A DNA stretch of 25,088 nucleotides from JAIRVZ01 sp031553755 (GCA_031553755.1 JAVBKZ010000116.1:1-25088), one strand, 5' to 3'. Shown: positions 1-8,455, numbered from the stretch's first letter. The notes: generated by a model from the letters alone, not told the origin. Program-made: numbers and translations.

Positions 1-5
1 ATACT

Positions 6-103
6 ACCTAATCGCTCTGTCATCCTGAACTTGATTCAGGATCTCTTAATGAATTGCTGATTATCAATAGATTGCGGGTCAAGCCCGCAATGACAAATTA
101 GGT
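6..103. repeat. Nested palindromic intergenic repeat
   Basis: This is a non-coding element built of inverted repeats. Outer arms are acctaat (6-12) and attaggt (97-103), with a second pair tgtcat (18-23) and atgaca (90-95). Inside are two hairpins: atcctgaa/ttcaggat (22-29, 35-42) and attgcggg/cccgcaat (71-78, 84-91). It lies 74 bp beyond the stop codon of the Spy-like gene. From memory, similar 'cctgaac...gattcagg' and 'gcgggtcaagcccgc' palindromes are scattered between genes in many bacterial genomes; this could not be searched here. It has no coding capacity and could be a REP/MITE-like element. Confidence 0.7.
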
Positions 104-176
104 TTTTAATTTGTTAGGTAAAATAACGGATACTCATAAAATATTAATTCTAACAAAATATTAAACTCTGTTAGAG

Positions 177-644
177 TTATTTTGGGAAATTTGATTTATT
201 TAGTTTTCTCTCCTCTAAATTTAAGTCAAAGTCTATCCGTTGTTCTTCTGTTAATGTAGCTCGTATTTGTTGTATGCAGTCGGATTTTATTTTCATTTCT
301 TGAGCTATTAAACCGGCAATTTCATCAATATTTTTATAAATTTCTTTCATGTCGGGTTTGTCGGCAGTTTGAAGAGAGTGTAACCGTGCTTTTTTTTCAG
401 CCAGTTGGTTTTTAATTTTGAGTAATTGTTTCTTTTCTTTTAATTTAAATTCCGACATTTTTTCGGTTTGCTCTTCTGTTAAACCGGGTATGTTATATTT
501 TTTTGTTATAATAAAATCCCTTTTTGTATCAATATTTGATACCGGTCGGCGACTCAATTGATTTCCAAACGGAACCAATTCCTGTGCTTGTAAAAAAGAA
601 AAAATACTAGAAAAAATAAAACAAAACAATACCGTTTTTTTCAT
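177..644 (-). CDS. Spy/CpxP-like periplasmic LTxxQ protein
   Basis: Small secreted protein of 155 residues. The N-terminus is a signal peptide with probable cleavage after A20 (LQA-Q). The mature part is almost entirely charged helix and carries two LTxxQ-type motifs, LTEEQ at 55-59 and again at 131-135, separated by a long Lys/Glu-rich helical stretch. Paired LTxxQ motifs are the hallmark of the Spy/CpxP family, which are periplasmic chaperones or stress sensors in Proteobacteria. In Bacteroidota, similar proteins are often linked to metal or envelope stress, but no sensor kinase or sigma factor is visible next to this gene. It is the last of three same-strand envelope genes, 71 bp downstream of the S41 protease gene. 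The exact ligand is unknown. Confidence 0.72.
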   Translation of the reverse strand: MKKTVLFCFIFSSIFSFLQAQELVPFGNQLSRRPVSNIDTKRDFIITKKYNIPGLTEEQTEKMSEFKLKEKKQLLKIKNQLAEKKARLHSLQTADKPDMKEIYKNIDEIAGLIAQEMKIKSDCIQQIRATLTEEQRIDFDLNLEERKLNKSNFPK

Positions 645-715
645 TATTTTTATTTTTTAGAAATTGAATTTGTCTCGACTTTTTTTATTAAACACGGAGT
701 AGAAGGGAATATAGA

Positions 716-2200
716 TCACTCATTTAACAAATTACGTTCGAGAATAATCTGATTACTCCAAGGTTTGTTTCCGATAGAAGATTTTACAGAATTTAATTTG
801 AATTGTCTTATATTGCCGGATTTCAATACCGGATTACCTACAATTAAATCAATAGCTTCTTTCAACATATTTTCGTCTTTATCTCCGAATTCTTTTTTAG
901 GATATACTTTGTCTGTATTTAAATTATCAGGAATAAAGCCGGCTGTATAACTCGATTCATCATTTTTGTTGTATATTTTGGCAATAATAGGTTGTATTCC
1001 CCATTTGTTTTTTGCATCATTTGTTTTGTAAAAACTGCGAGAGGCTACATTTTTCCCAACGGTAGTGTCTCCCAACAATGTAACTCCCATATATGGTTTT
1101 AATCCATTGATAATCATTTCACTCGCGGAGGCGGTATGTTTTCCTGTTAATACATAGAAATTTTGCAATTGATTCCCGATATTAGGTAATGTTGCTAATT
1201 TTTTTCCGTTTGCGTCTGTGATTGTATTTTCAAAAGGATAGTCATACTTATAACCGGATGACCTATTGTATTTTATTTTTGCAAAAATATTTGCCGTACT
1301 AAAATTTTTAGTAATCATGCTTGCCAAATAAATAGAAGAAGCTATGGAACCTCCGGAATTATATCGTAAATCGAGGATAAGATCTGTTATGTTATTCTGC
1401 TTGAATTTATTAAATAAATCTCCTAATTGCTTATCATAACAGAGACTTCCATCTCCGGGATCTCCCGCGAAAAAATGATAAACTAAATAGCCGATTTTTT
1501 TATTTCCCTCCGGATAAATTGAATCTAAATAAATAGGATTTTCATTGTATATAGATAACGTAGATAGATTCAAAGTCCTTTCATTGATATACTCTGTCGG
1601 TTCATCCTCGTTTTTATTAATATCCACAATAGTTATAGTGTAATTTCCGGATAAAGAAAGAGACTGATTGTAATTATCAATAGTCAATTTTTGTCCGTTG
1701 ATATGAGTGAAAAATTGTCCGCGTTTCAATCCTTGAGCTTGGGCAGGAGTATTTTTCTTGACATAGAGAATTTCTCCTATCAAGTCGTGCTTTTTTTCAT
1801 CCGCGTAATACAATTGGAGTTCAAATCCGAGTTCATCAGAAGACACGCCGCTCAACATGTTAAGTAAGTCGACATAATTTTCCTGAATCCAAGAAAAGCG
1901 ATCTCCATCAGGACGAGCAATTTTATCATACTTATAGCAAATCGAATTAAAAAAATCTTCAGGGGAAGATGTGTAATTGGGTTTAGATGGTAGGTTTTCG
2001 TTCCAATAATAATATGTAGACATATTGTCGTAAATCCATTGATTTACATATTTATTACCTTCAACAATGACATTATCGGGATTTTCTATTTCAGTATCAT
2101 CTGAATCTTTATCAATATCAGCCGGATCATCTTTGCAGGAAATGAAAGCTGGACTGATTAAAAGTCCACAAAATAAATATGACAGAATTACTTTTTTCAT
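716..2200 (-). CDS. S41 family (C-terminal processing) peptidase lipoprotein
   Basis: Serine peptidase of 494 residues predicted to sit in the outer membrane. The lipoprotein signal peptide has its lipid-attachment cysteine at C22 and is followed by K-D-D and an acidic stretch. That resembles the Bacteroidota lipoprotein export signal, so surface exposure is likely but inferred. An N-terminal helical region (about 45-115) is followed by a PDZ-like domain (about 122-195) and the S41 catalytic domain (about 235-435). ILDLRYNSGGS (275-285) is the typical S41 core. S358 in TASASE and K383 in TVGK are 25 residues apart, the same spacing as the Ser/Lys dyad of E. coli Prc, so it should be active. 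The gene lies 51 bp downstream of the outer-membrane-like gene and 71 bp upstream of the Spy-like gene. The substrate is unknown. Confidence 0.88.
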   Translation of the reverse strand: MKKVILSYLFCGLLISPAFISCKDDPADIDKDSDDTEIENPDNVIVEGNKYVNQWIYDNMSTYYYWNENLPSKPNYTSSPEDFFNSICYKYDKIARPDGDRFSWIQENYVDLLNMLSGVSSDELGFELQLYYADEKKHDLIGEILYVKKNTPAQAQGLKRGQFFTHINGQKLTIDNYNQSLSLSGNYTITIVDINKNEDEPTEYINERTLNLSTLSIYNENPIYLDSIYPEGNKKIGYLVYHFFAGDPGDGSLCYDKQLGDLFNKFKQNNITDLILDLRYNSGGSIASSIYLASMITKNFSTANIFAKIKYNRSSGYKYDYPFENTITDANGKKLATLPNIGNQLQNFYVLTGKHTASASEMIINGLKPYMGVTLLGDTTVGKNVASRSFYKTNDAKNKWGIQPIIAKIYNKNDESSYTAGFIPDNLNTDKVYPKKEFGDKDENMLKEAIDLIVGNPVLKSGNIRQFKLNSVKSSIGNKPWSNQIILERNLLNE

Positions 2201-2251
2201 AATTTTTTTTTGTAATATATTGTTGTATATCTGAATTTTATAAGTCGCGAA

Positions 2252-2815
2252 TCAAAGCTTGAAGTTATATCCGAAACTAATTCCAAAAGGAAGCAAAACT
2301 CCTTTCATTTCCAAATTAAGATCGTCTTTAGCCGCGTTATATTTGTCTGTAAATTCTTTAGATCGTATGGGAACAAATATTCCTAAAGACATTTTATCTC
2401 CCTTAGATCCTGTCATAAAATCAATAGTTACGCCTAATGTAACGCCATACGATGTCACGTCATATTGCGAAGCGTAACTATCATCTCCCTTGAATGAACC
2501 ATTATAACCATACATCATCAAAATGTTCGGGCAAGTTTTCTTTTCAGGTGAAATTTTATACGCGACTCCCACGTTGCCTGAAATAGAAGCAAAATTATAT
2601 CCGAGTCCTCCAAATAAACCCAAATGTTTTACAGGAACAAGTTCTAATTTAGCACCTATACCTCCTCCATAGTCAAATCCAAGCCCAATTCCTAAATATT
2701 TTCCTCGCGCGTCGATTTCAGGATTATTGGAATCGTTTTGCTCTTGTGCTGATAAGGTGTTGAATGTAAATAAAATAAAGGAAAAAAGTAAAAAGAGTTT
2801 TGATAATGTTTTCAT
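2252..2815 (-). CDS. Putative outer-membrane beta-barrel protein
   Basis: Protein of 187 residues with a clear signal peptide ending LSA-Q (about residue 23). The mature part has many short alternating strands rich in Gly and aromatic residues (for example YLGIGLGFDYGGG and LGLFGGLGYNFA). The C-terminus, GISFGYNFKL, is a typical last strand of small outer-membrane beta-barrels. No enzymatic motif was found and the family was not identified with certainty. It is first in a same-strand group with the S41 peptidase and the Spy-like protein, which suggests an envelope role. No good TAnnTTTG promoter was found just upstream. The barrel assignment rests on strand pattern only. Confidence 0.6.
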   Translation of the reverse strand: MKTLSKLFLLFSFILFTFNTLSAQEQNDSNNPEIDARGKYLGIGLGFDYGGGIGAKLELVPVKHLGLFGGLGYNFASISGNVGVAYKISPEKKTCPNILMMYGYNGSFKGDDSYASQYDVTSYGVTLGVTIDFMTGSKGDKMSLGIFVPIRSKEFTDKYNAAKDDLNLEMKGVLLPFGISFGYNFKL

Positions 2816-2982
2816 AAATGTGTTTTTAAGAGATTAAATTGTAATTATAAATTTGGTACTTTAATTAAGAATTATTTCCCACATTTCCCGATGGATAATG
2901 CGGATCGCGAATATTAAATATAAAAAAATATGTGTTTTATAAGGGTTAAATGATTAAACTGATTAACAACGGATGCTTGGTA

Positions 2983-3489
2983 TTATAATCTTTCGAAAAA
3001 TTTCCTTACAGAAGGGCAAATATTAGGAGCTATCCCTTCTATGCCATAATAAAAAGCAGACTCTGTTTTAGCTTGTTTTTTGATAACTTTAGCGTTTTTG
3101 TCGGCCGCAAGCAATAAATTAAAACAAAGGCTTATAGTTACTAACGCGATACAAATACCAACCACGCCTCCTACGATTTTATTAAGCAAGGAAAGGGGTG
3201 TGGCCTTTATAACTTTATGCAGGATTTTTCCTAAAATAATAAAAATGGCTAATAGGATTATAAAAGCTAAAATATAACAAAAAACATTGATAATGTAATG
3301 AGGAACAGACTCATAAATAAAACTCATATTAACAACAACGTGGCGTATCAATTCGGCAAAATCTCCAGAAAAAAAGATTGCGAGAACAAGTGCGAGAAGT
3401 GAGATAATTTGTTTGACGAATCCATCGAACATGCCTTTCGTGAAGCCTAATGCGGCAACAATGATGATTAAAATATCTAACCAGTTCAT
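2983..3489 (-). CDS. CvpA family membrane protein
   Basis: Integral membrane protein of 168 residues from the chosen start. I use the internal ATG at 3487-3489 because MNWLDILIII is the usual CvpA beginning; an in-frame ATG 14 codons upstream would add a non-conserved tail and reach the hairpin after infB. Four hydrophobic segments are visible (about 3-22, 24-47, 62-90 and 100-130), followed by a soluble tail. The KGMFDGFVKQIISLLALVLA region is characteristic of the family. In E. coli CvpA is needed for colicin V production; its general function is not settled. The position after infB matches Bacteroidales gene order, but a strong hairpin separates the two genes, so expression may be partly uncoupled. 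Confidence 0.85.
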   Translation of the reverse strand: MNWLDILIIIVAALGFTKGMFDGFVKQIISLLALVLAIFFSGDFAELIRHVVVNMSFIYESVPHYIINVFCYILAFIILLAIFIILGKILHKVIKATPLSLLNKIVGGVVGICIALVTISLCFNLLLAADKNAKVIKKQAKTESAFYYGIEGIAPNICPSVRKFFERL

Positions 3490-3530
3490 AAATTTAAGAT
3501 AAAAGATAATAGTTAAAAAATTAAAAACCA

Positions 3531-3591
3531 AAAATGAAAAATAAAGAAAATGAACGCTGTGTGGTCATTCATTTTCTCTATTTCTCATTTT
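3531..3591 (-). terminator. Long hairpin after infB, terminator-like
   Basis: Arms at 3531-3554 and 3568-3591 pair over 24 positions around a 13-nt loop (3555-3567). Two positions are A/C mismatches if read as plus-strand RNA but become U-G wobbles in minus-strand RNA, so pairing is complete only in the direction infB is transcribed. The hairpin begins 4-5 nt after the infB stop codon and is followed on the minus strand by a T-rich stretch. This fits an intrinsic terminator or mRNA-processing hairpin between infB and cvpA. Confidence 0.72.
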
Positions 3592-3595
3592 ACGC

Positions 3596-6547
3596 TTATA
3601 GAGTTTGCTTTACTTCGATTTCTTCAAAGGCTTCGATAATATCTCCGATTTTGATGTCATTGAAGTTTGTTATATTTAATCCGCATTCGTAACCGTTGGC
3701 AACTTCTTTTACATCGTCTTTGAAACGTTTGAGAGAGCCTAAATCGCCTGAATAAATAACGATACCATCTCTGATTAGGCGGATTTTGTTATTACGTTTG
3801 ATTTTTCCTTCACGAACCAAACATCCCGCGACGGTTCCGACTTTAGTGATTTTGAATACCTCTTGTACTTCAACATTAGCGGTAATTTCTTCTTTGATTT
3901 CCGGAGAAAGCATACCTTCCATCGCGGATTTAACTTCTTCAATAGCATCATAAATAACCGAGTATAAACGGATATCAACTCCGTCTTTTTCCGCGTTTTT
4001 ACGAGCTTGGACAGAAGGTCTAACCTGGAATCCGATAATGATAGCCTCTGAAGCCGCTGCTAAAGTTACATCCGACTCTGAAATTTGGCCTACGCCTTTG
4101 TGAATAACATTGACTAGTATTTGTTCTGTTGAAAGACGGATTAATGAGTCGGATAAAGCTTCGACCGAACCGTCAACGTCACCTTTCACAATCACATTCA
4201 ATTGTTGGAAATTACCGATGGCGATACGGCGTCCGATATCATCTAAAGTCAACATTTTTTGAGTTCTCAAGCCTTGTTCACGAGCTAATTGTTCGCGTTT
4301 AGTAGCGATTTCACGAGCTTCCTGTTCTGTTTCCAATACGTGGAACGTATCTCCCGCTTGAGGCGCGCCATTTAGACCTAAAATCAATACAGGTTCCGCG
4401 GGACCAGCTTCCGTAATACGTTGATTCCGTTCGTTGAACATCGCTTTGATACGTCCGTAATTGGTTCCTGCTAAAACGATGTCGCCTATTTTCATTGTTC
4501 CGTTTTGGACGAGAGCGGTAACAACATACCCACGGCCTTTATCCAAAGAAGATTCAATTACAGATCCAACGGCACGTTTTTTAGGATTTGCTTTTAATTC
4601 CAACATTTCGGCTTCAAGTAATACTTTTTCAAGTAATTCTTCTACTCCAATACCTTTTTTAGCGGAAATGTCCTGAGATTGGTATTTTCCACCCCAGTCT
4701 TCAACTAAATAGTTCATTCCTGCTAATGTTTCCTTGATTTTTTCAGGATTAGCGCTTGGTTTATCTATTTTGTTGATCGCGAAAATGATAGGCACTCCTG
4801 CCGCGGAAGCGTGATTGATAGCTTCTGTGGTTTGAGGCATCACATTATCATCGGCTGCTACTATAATAATAGCGATGTCGGTTACACTTGCGCCACGGGC
4901 ACGCATAGCAGTAAAAGCCTCATGTCCGGGAGTATCTAAAAACGTAATGTGTCTTCCATCAGATAATTTCACATTGTAAGCGCCGATATGTTGGGTAATT
5001 CCTCCGGCTTCTCCGGCAATAACATTGGCACTACGAACATAGTCGAGTAAAGACGTTTTTCCATGGTCAACGTGTCCCATAACGGTAACGATTGGAGGAC
5101 GCGAAACCAAATCTTCTTCTTTGTCTTCTTCTTCCGAAATAGCTTCAACAACTTCGGCGCTGACATATTCTGTTTTGAAACCGAATTCTTCGGCTACTAT
5201 ATTGATAGTTTCGGCATCCAAACGTTGATTGATGGAAACCATCATGCCGATATTCATACAAGTAGAAATGACTTGTACGACAGGTACATTCATCATATTT
5301 GCCAAATCGTTGGCTGTAACAAATTCAGTAATTTTGATGATATTACTTTGCATTTGTTCCATTTCGTCTTGTTCGAACTGACGCTGAGAAACCGCGTCAC
5401 GTTTTTCACGACGATATTTTGCTCCTTTTTTCTGTCCTTTATTCGTAAGGCGAGCTAATGTTTCTTTGATTTGCTTTTGAACATCTTCTTCATTGACTTC
5501 AGCCTTTCCCGCTGGTTTTCTCAATTTCAGACGCGAATCGTTTTTCGCGACTTGTTGCGCTCCTTTTTCTATATCTACTTTTTCTTTTTTGATACGGTTC
5601 CTTTTTTTCTTCTTTATATCTTCGGGATCCATATCCGCTTTTTTCGTCAAAGTAGGTTTTTCCCTTTTCTCTTCAACCGGTGCAGAAGGCTTGGGTGGAG
5701 TGGGAGGGGGCGTATTGTTGCTTGCTTTGATTTTAGCCGCTCTTTCTTTCTTTTTTTCTTCTTTTGTTTTTTTCTTCGGACGAGTAGATTGATTGATTGT
5801 AGATAAATCAATTTTTCCGGTAACCTTGATGCTTGATTCTATTACCGGTTTGTTTAAACGGAAAACGCCATCATCTTCACTTTCTTGATTTTCTTCAGTA
5901 GAAAGATTGTCAATGTTATTATCTTCATCATCGGAATCATCGGAATCATCTTCTTCAGTTTCTTCAATTTCATCGACGAATTTTTCATCTTCTTCATATT
6001 GAACATCTTCTTCCTGATCAACGGAATATTCTTCAATATCGGGAATAATATCAGTTTCCTGAACAATCGGTTTTTCAGGTTCTTTTACTTCTTCCGGTAG
6101 AATAGTTTCTATTATTTCCTTTTTTTCAATTTCTGGTTCCGGCTGTTTTTCTTCCGGTTTATGAATTGTTTCAGGCTCTTCTGTTTTTTTCTTTTTACCG
6201 ATGGAGTCCAAATCTATTTTTCCTTTTGTAACGAATTTTGGGCGGAATTCTTCGGGAATTTCCGTCTTAATTTCATCTATTTTCTTTTCTTCTTTTTTCT
6301 CATAGCCCTCAACAACGACAGTTTCTTTCTTTTTATCTTTAGAAAGACGGTCATGGCTGATTTTTTCGGACTCAAGTTTCAGATTTTTGTCATTATTGAA
6401 TTCTTTGATAAGAAGTTCATATTCCTCATCACTAATTTTTGTATTGGGATTTTCTTCGACAGAAAAACCTTTTTTATGCAAGAATTCAACTATCGTTGAT
6501 AATCCTACATTTAAGTTTCTTGTTACTTTATTTAATCTGATAGACAT
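3596..6547 (-). CDS. infB: Translation initiation factor IF-2
   Basis: GTPase of 983 residues that brings initiator tRNA to the 30S subunit and promotes subunit joining. The N-terminal IF2_N-type domain (about 1-50) is followed by a very long charged linker (about 55-395) with a strongly acidic block (about 170-228) and a Lys/Pro-rich block. A second IF2_N-like segment spans about 403-445. The GTPase domain shows G1 GHVDHGKT (491-498), G2 GGITQHIGA, G3 DTPGH (538-542), G4 NKID (592-595) and G5 SAKKG. Domains II, III and the tRNA-binding C-terminal domain follow to the end. The length is normal for Bacteroidales, whose IF-2 linkers are long. It lies 27 bp downstream of nusA and is part of the rimP-nusA-infB operon. 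Confidence 0.98.
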   Translation of the reverse strand: MSIRLNKVTRNLNVGLSTIVEFLHKKGFSVEENPNTKISDEEYELLIKEFNNDKNLKLESEKISHDRLSKDKKKETVVVEGYEKKEEKKIDEIKTEIPEEFRPKFVTKGKIDLDSIGKKKKTEEPETIHKPEEKQPEPEIEKKEIIETILPEEVKEPEKPIVQETDIIPDIEEYSVDQEEDVQYEEDEKFVDEIEETEEDDSDDSDDEDNNIDNLSTEENQESEDDGVFRLNKPVIESSIKVTGKIDLSTINQSTRPKKKTKEEKKKERAAKIKASNNTPPPTPPKPSAPVEEKREKPTLTKKADMDPEDIKKKKRNRIKKEKVDIEKGAQQVAKNDSRLKLRKPAGKAEVNEEDVQKQIKETLARLTNKGQKKGAKYRREKRDAVSQRQFEQDEMEQMQSNIIKITEFVTANDLANMMNVPVVQVISTCMNIGMMVSINQRLDAETINIVAEEFGFKTEYVSAEVVEAISEEEDKEEDLVSRPPIVTVMGHVDHGKTSLLDYVRSANVIAGEAGGITQHIGAYNVKLSDGRHITFLDTPGHEAFTAMRARGASVTDIAIIIVAADDNVMPQTTEAINHASAAGVPIIFAINKIDKPSANPEKIKETLAGMNYLVEDWGGKYQSQDISAKKGIGVEELLEKVLLEAEMLELKANPKKRAVGSVIESSLDKGRGYVVTALVQNGTMKIGDIVLAGTNYGRIKAMFNERNQRITEAGPAEPVLILGLNGAPQAGDTFHVLETEQEAREIATKREQLAREQGLRTQKMLTLDDIGRRIAIGNFQQLNVIVKGDVDGSVEALSDSLIRLSTEQILVNVIHKGVGQISESDVTLAAASEAIIIGFQVRPSVQARKNAEKDGVDIRLYSVIYDAIEEVKSAMEGMLSPEIKEEITANVEVQEVFKITKVGTVAGCLVREGKIKRNNKIRLIRDGIVIYSGDLGSLKRFKDDVKEVANGYECGLNITNFNDIKIGDIIEAFEEIEVKQTL

Positions 6548-6574
6548 ACAATATTATTAGGTGGAAATATAAAT

Positions 6575-7828
6575 TTATTCTTCTTCGAATTCCGCGTTGA
6601 GAATTTCAAGGATTTCATCTACGGTATTTTCTTCCAAATCAGCTTTTTCGATGATTTCGTTGCGGTTCATGCTTAATACATTTTTAGCCGTATAGCATCC
6701 GATATTTTTCAACGCTTCTATTACCCATGTTTCTATTTCGTCTGAGAATTCATCCAAATAGATATCTTCTCCGTCAATATCAATATCTCGGAATACGTCA
6801 ATAGTGTATTCTGTGAGCATACTTGCTAATTTGATGTTTAATCCTCCTTTTCCAATAGCTAAAGAAACTTCTTCAGGCCGGAGATATACTTCCGCTTTCT
6901 TTTCTTCTTCATTTATTTTAATAGAAGAGATTTTCGCAGGGCTTAACGCTCTTTGTATAAACAGTGCCGTGTTGTTTGTATAATTGATTACATCAATGTT
7001 TTCATTGCGCAAGTCCCTTACGATTCCGTGGATACGGGCTCCTTTCATACCAACACAGGCTCCTACTGGGTCGATGCGGTCGTCGTAAGATTCTACGGCG
7101 ACTTTAGCTCTTTCTCCCGGTATACGCGCGATACGTTTGATCGTAATCAATCCGTCATGGATTTCAGGAACTTCTAATTCGAATAATCTTTGCATGAAAA
7201 GATTAGAAGTGCGCGAAAGAATAATTTTGGGATTATTGTTTTGATTATCTACTTTCACAACAACAGCCCGTAACGTTTCATTTTTTCTGAAAAAATCTCC
7301 GGGAATTTGTTCTGTTTTAGGCAGGATCAATTCATTTTCTTCGTCGTCCAAAAGTAAAATTTCTTTTTTCCAGATTTGATAAACTTCTGCGGCTATGATT
7401 TGTCCAATCCTGTCTTTATATTTGTTGTATAAATTATCTTTTTGAAGTTCTAATATTTTGGAAGATAGGGCTTGACGAAGGTTTAGCACGGCTCTTCGTC
7501 CGAAATCGGCAAAATGTACTTCATCGGTAACTTCTTCGCCTACTTCATAATCATCATCAATTTTTTTCGCGTCACTGAGGGTCAGTTGTAAGTTCGGATC
7601 TTCTAATTCGTCATCTTCCACAACTTCTCTGTTTCTCCAAATTTCAAAGTCGCCTTTGTCTGGATTGATAATGATGTTGTAATTTTCATCTGTTCCGAAC
7701 ATTTTGCAAATAACACTGCGGAAAGCTTCTTCGATAACGCTGATTAATGTCGTTCTGTCGATGTTTTTTAATTCTTTAAATTCCGCAAATGTATCGATCA
7801 TACTAATCGTTTCCTGTTTCTTCGCCAT
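6575..7828 (-). CDS. nusA: Transcription termination/antitermination factor NusA
   Basis: RNA-polymerase-associated elongation factor of 417 residues that modulates pausing, intrinsic termination and antitermination. The N-terminal polymerase-binding domain covers about 1-125. An S1 domain follows (about 138-205), then KH1 with GACVGMKGARI (256-266) and KH2 with AIGKGG (324-329). A helix-hairpin-helix-like acidic tail (about 360-417) closes the protein. The size is usual for Bacteroidota NusA, which has no E. coli-type second acidic repeat. It starts 7 bp after rimP and ends 27 bp before infB, so the three are certainly cotranscribed. In other bacteria NusA influences its own operon; a leader hairpin upstream of rimP could be a target here, which is an inference. 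Confidence 0.97.
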   Translation of the reverse strand: MAKKQETISMIDTFAEFKELKNIDRTTLISVIEEAFRSVICKMFGTDENYNIIINPDKGDFEIWRNREVVEDDELEDPNLQLTLSDAKKIDDDYEVGEEVTDEVHFADFGRRAVLNLRQALSSKILELQKDNLYNKYKDRIGQIIAAEVYQIWKKEILLLDDEENELILPKTEQIPGDFFRKNETLRAVVVKVDNQNNNPKIILSRTSNLFMQRLFELEVPEIHDGLITIKRIARIPGERAKVAVESYDDRIDPVGACVGMKGARIHGIVRDLRNENIDVINYTNNTALFIQRALSPAKISSIKINEEEKKAEVYLRPEEVSLAIGKGGLNIKLASMLTEYTIDVFRDIDIDGEDIYLDEFSDEIETWVIEALKNIGCYTAKNVLSMNRNEIIEKADLEENTVDEILEILNAEFEEE

Positions 7829-7835
7829 AAATTTT

Positions 7836-8306
7836 TTACTTGAATCTGATTAAGTATTTTGTATATTTTATTTCATCGTAAGTATATGTCAAATCTTCTT
7901 CGACAGTTATTTTTCTTTTTGAACCTTCGGGCTTTTCTTGCCTTTCGATTGTCAATATTATGTTTTTTTCATTGGCGTCCTTTAAAATTCCTGTGAGCTT
8001 TTTGCCTGATTTAGTTAAAATTTCAACTTCATTGCCAATGTTTTTTGTATATTGTTTCTGTATTTTGAAAGGTTGTGAAATTCCTGAAGAACCCACTTCT
8101 AATTCAAAGTCTTCAATTTCCCTGTCTAAATTAGATTCTATAAATTTAGTAAGAGCCACGCAATCATCAATACCGATCGACCGAAAACTATCAATTTCAA
8201 CAACAATAATATTTCCCGGTTTTATATCTACATTTACAAGAAATATATCCGAATTATCCCGGATGAAAACTTCTGTAAGTTGCTCTATTAAAATTTTATT
8301 TATCAT
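7836..8306 (-). CDS. rimP: Ribosome maturation factor RimP
   Basis: Protein of 156 residues that assists late maturation of the 30S ribosomal subunit. The N-terminal alpha/beta domain (about 1-82) contains the conserved pattern ending DFELEVGSSGISQPF, equivalent to the LEVSSPG(L/I)xxPL signature. The C-terminal SH3-like domain (about 87-156) includes GNEVEILTKSGKKLTGILK. It is first in the rimP-nusA-infB operon. A well-spaced Bacteroidota promoter lies 66-97 bp upstream of its start and the intervening leader carries a strong hairpin. It has the usual family length and no anomalies. Confidence 0.95.
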   Translation of the reverse strand: MINKILIEQLTEVFIRDNSDIFLVNVDIKPGNIIVVEIDSFRSIGIDDCVALTKFIESNLDREIEDFELEVGSSGISQPFKIQKQYTKNIGNEVEILTKSGKKLTGILKDANEKNIILTIERQEKPEGSKRKITVEEDLTYTYDEIKYTKYLIRFK

Positions 8307-8328
8307 GAATTTATCCGTGAGAATGAAA

Positions 8329-8351
8329 GAAGGGGACTATCAGTCCCCTTC
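8329..8351 (-). promoter_or_regulatory. Hairpin in the rimP-nusA-infB leader
   Basis: A perfect 10-bp stem (8329-8338 with 8342-8351) closes a 3-nt loop and contains a block of four G-C pairs. It lies 22 nt upstream of the rimP ATG and downstream of the predicted promoter at 8372-8403, so it would be in the operon's 5' leader. In minus-strand RNA it is followed by a moderately pyrimidine-rich stretch (ttctttcattctc) rather than a clean U-run. It may be an attenuator, an RNA-stability element or a terminator for readthrough from the upstream T9SS gene. Confidence 0.65.
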
Positions 8352-8371
8352 CTCCTTAATAGTTTCGGATG

Positions 8372-8403
8372 CAAAATTAAAAATTTTTATTCTTTCTTCC
8401 AAA
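8372..8403 (-). promoter_or_regulatory. Predicted promoter of rimP-nusA-infB
   Basis: On the minus strand the sequence reads TTTG (8403-8400), a 20-nt spacer, then TAATTTTG (8379-8372). This matches the Bacteroidota primary sigma consensus TTTG-N19/20-TAnnTTTG. It predicts a leader of about 60 nt that includes the hairpin at 8329-8351. Confidence 0.7.
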
Positions 8404-8455
8404 TAATCAGAGAGTTTCTTGAAAATATTTTATAAAAATTGTTTTGTAACAATAT

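Noticed and set aside
3490..3531. Longer CvpA start 14 codons upstream
   Set aside because: The extra residues are not typical of the family and the region runs up to the hairpin after infB; MNWLD is the usual beginning.
5471..5806. Plus-strand open frames opposite infB, rich in Phe/Ser/Leu (also 5063-5458, 5885-6100, 6161-6499)
   Set aside because: They are antisense images of the Lys/Glu-rich IF-2 linker: GAA/AAA codons read as TTC/TTT. They have no plausible domain or promoter.
8307..8455. A tRNA gene upstream of rimP, as with metY in E. coli
   Set aside because: No cloverleaf or CCA end can be drawn; only the short hairpin is present.
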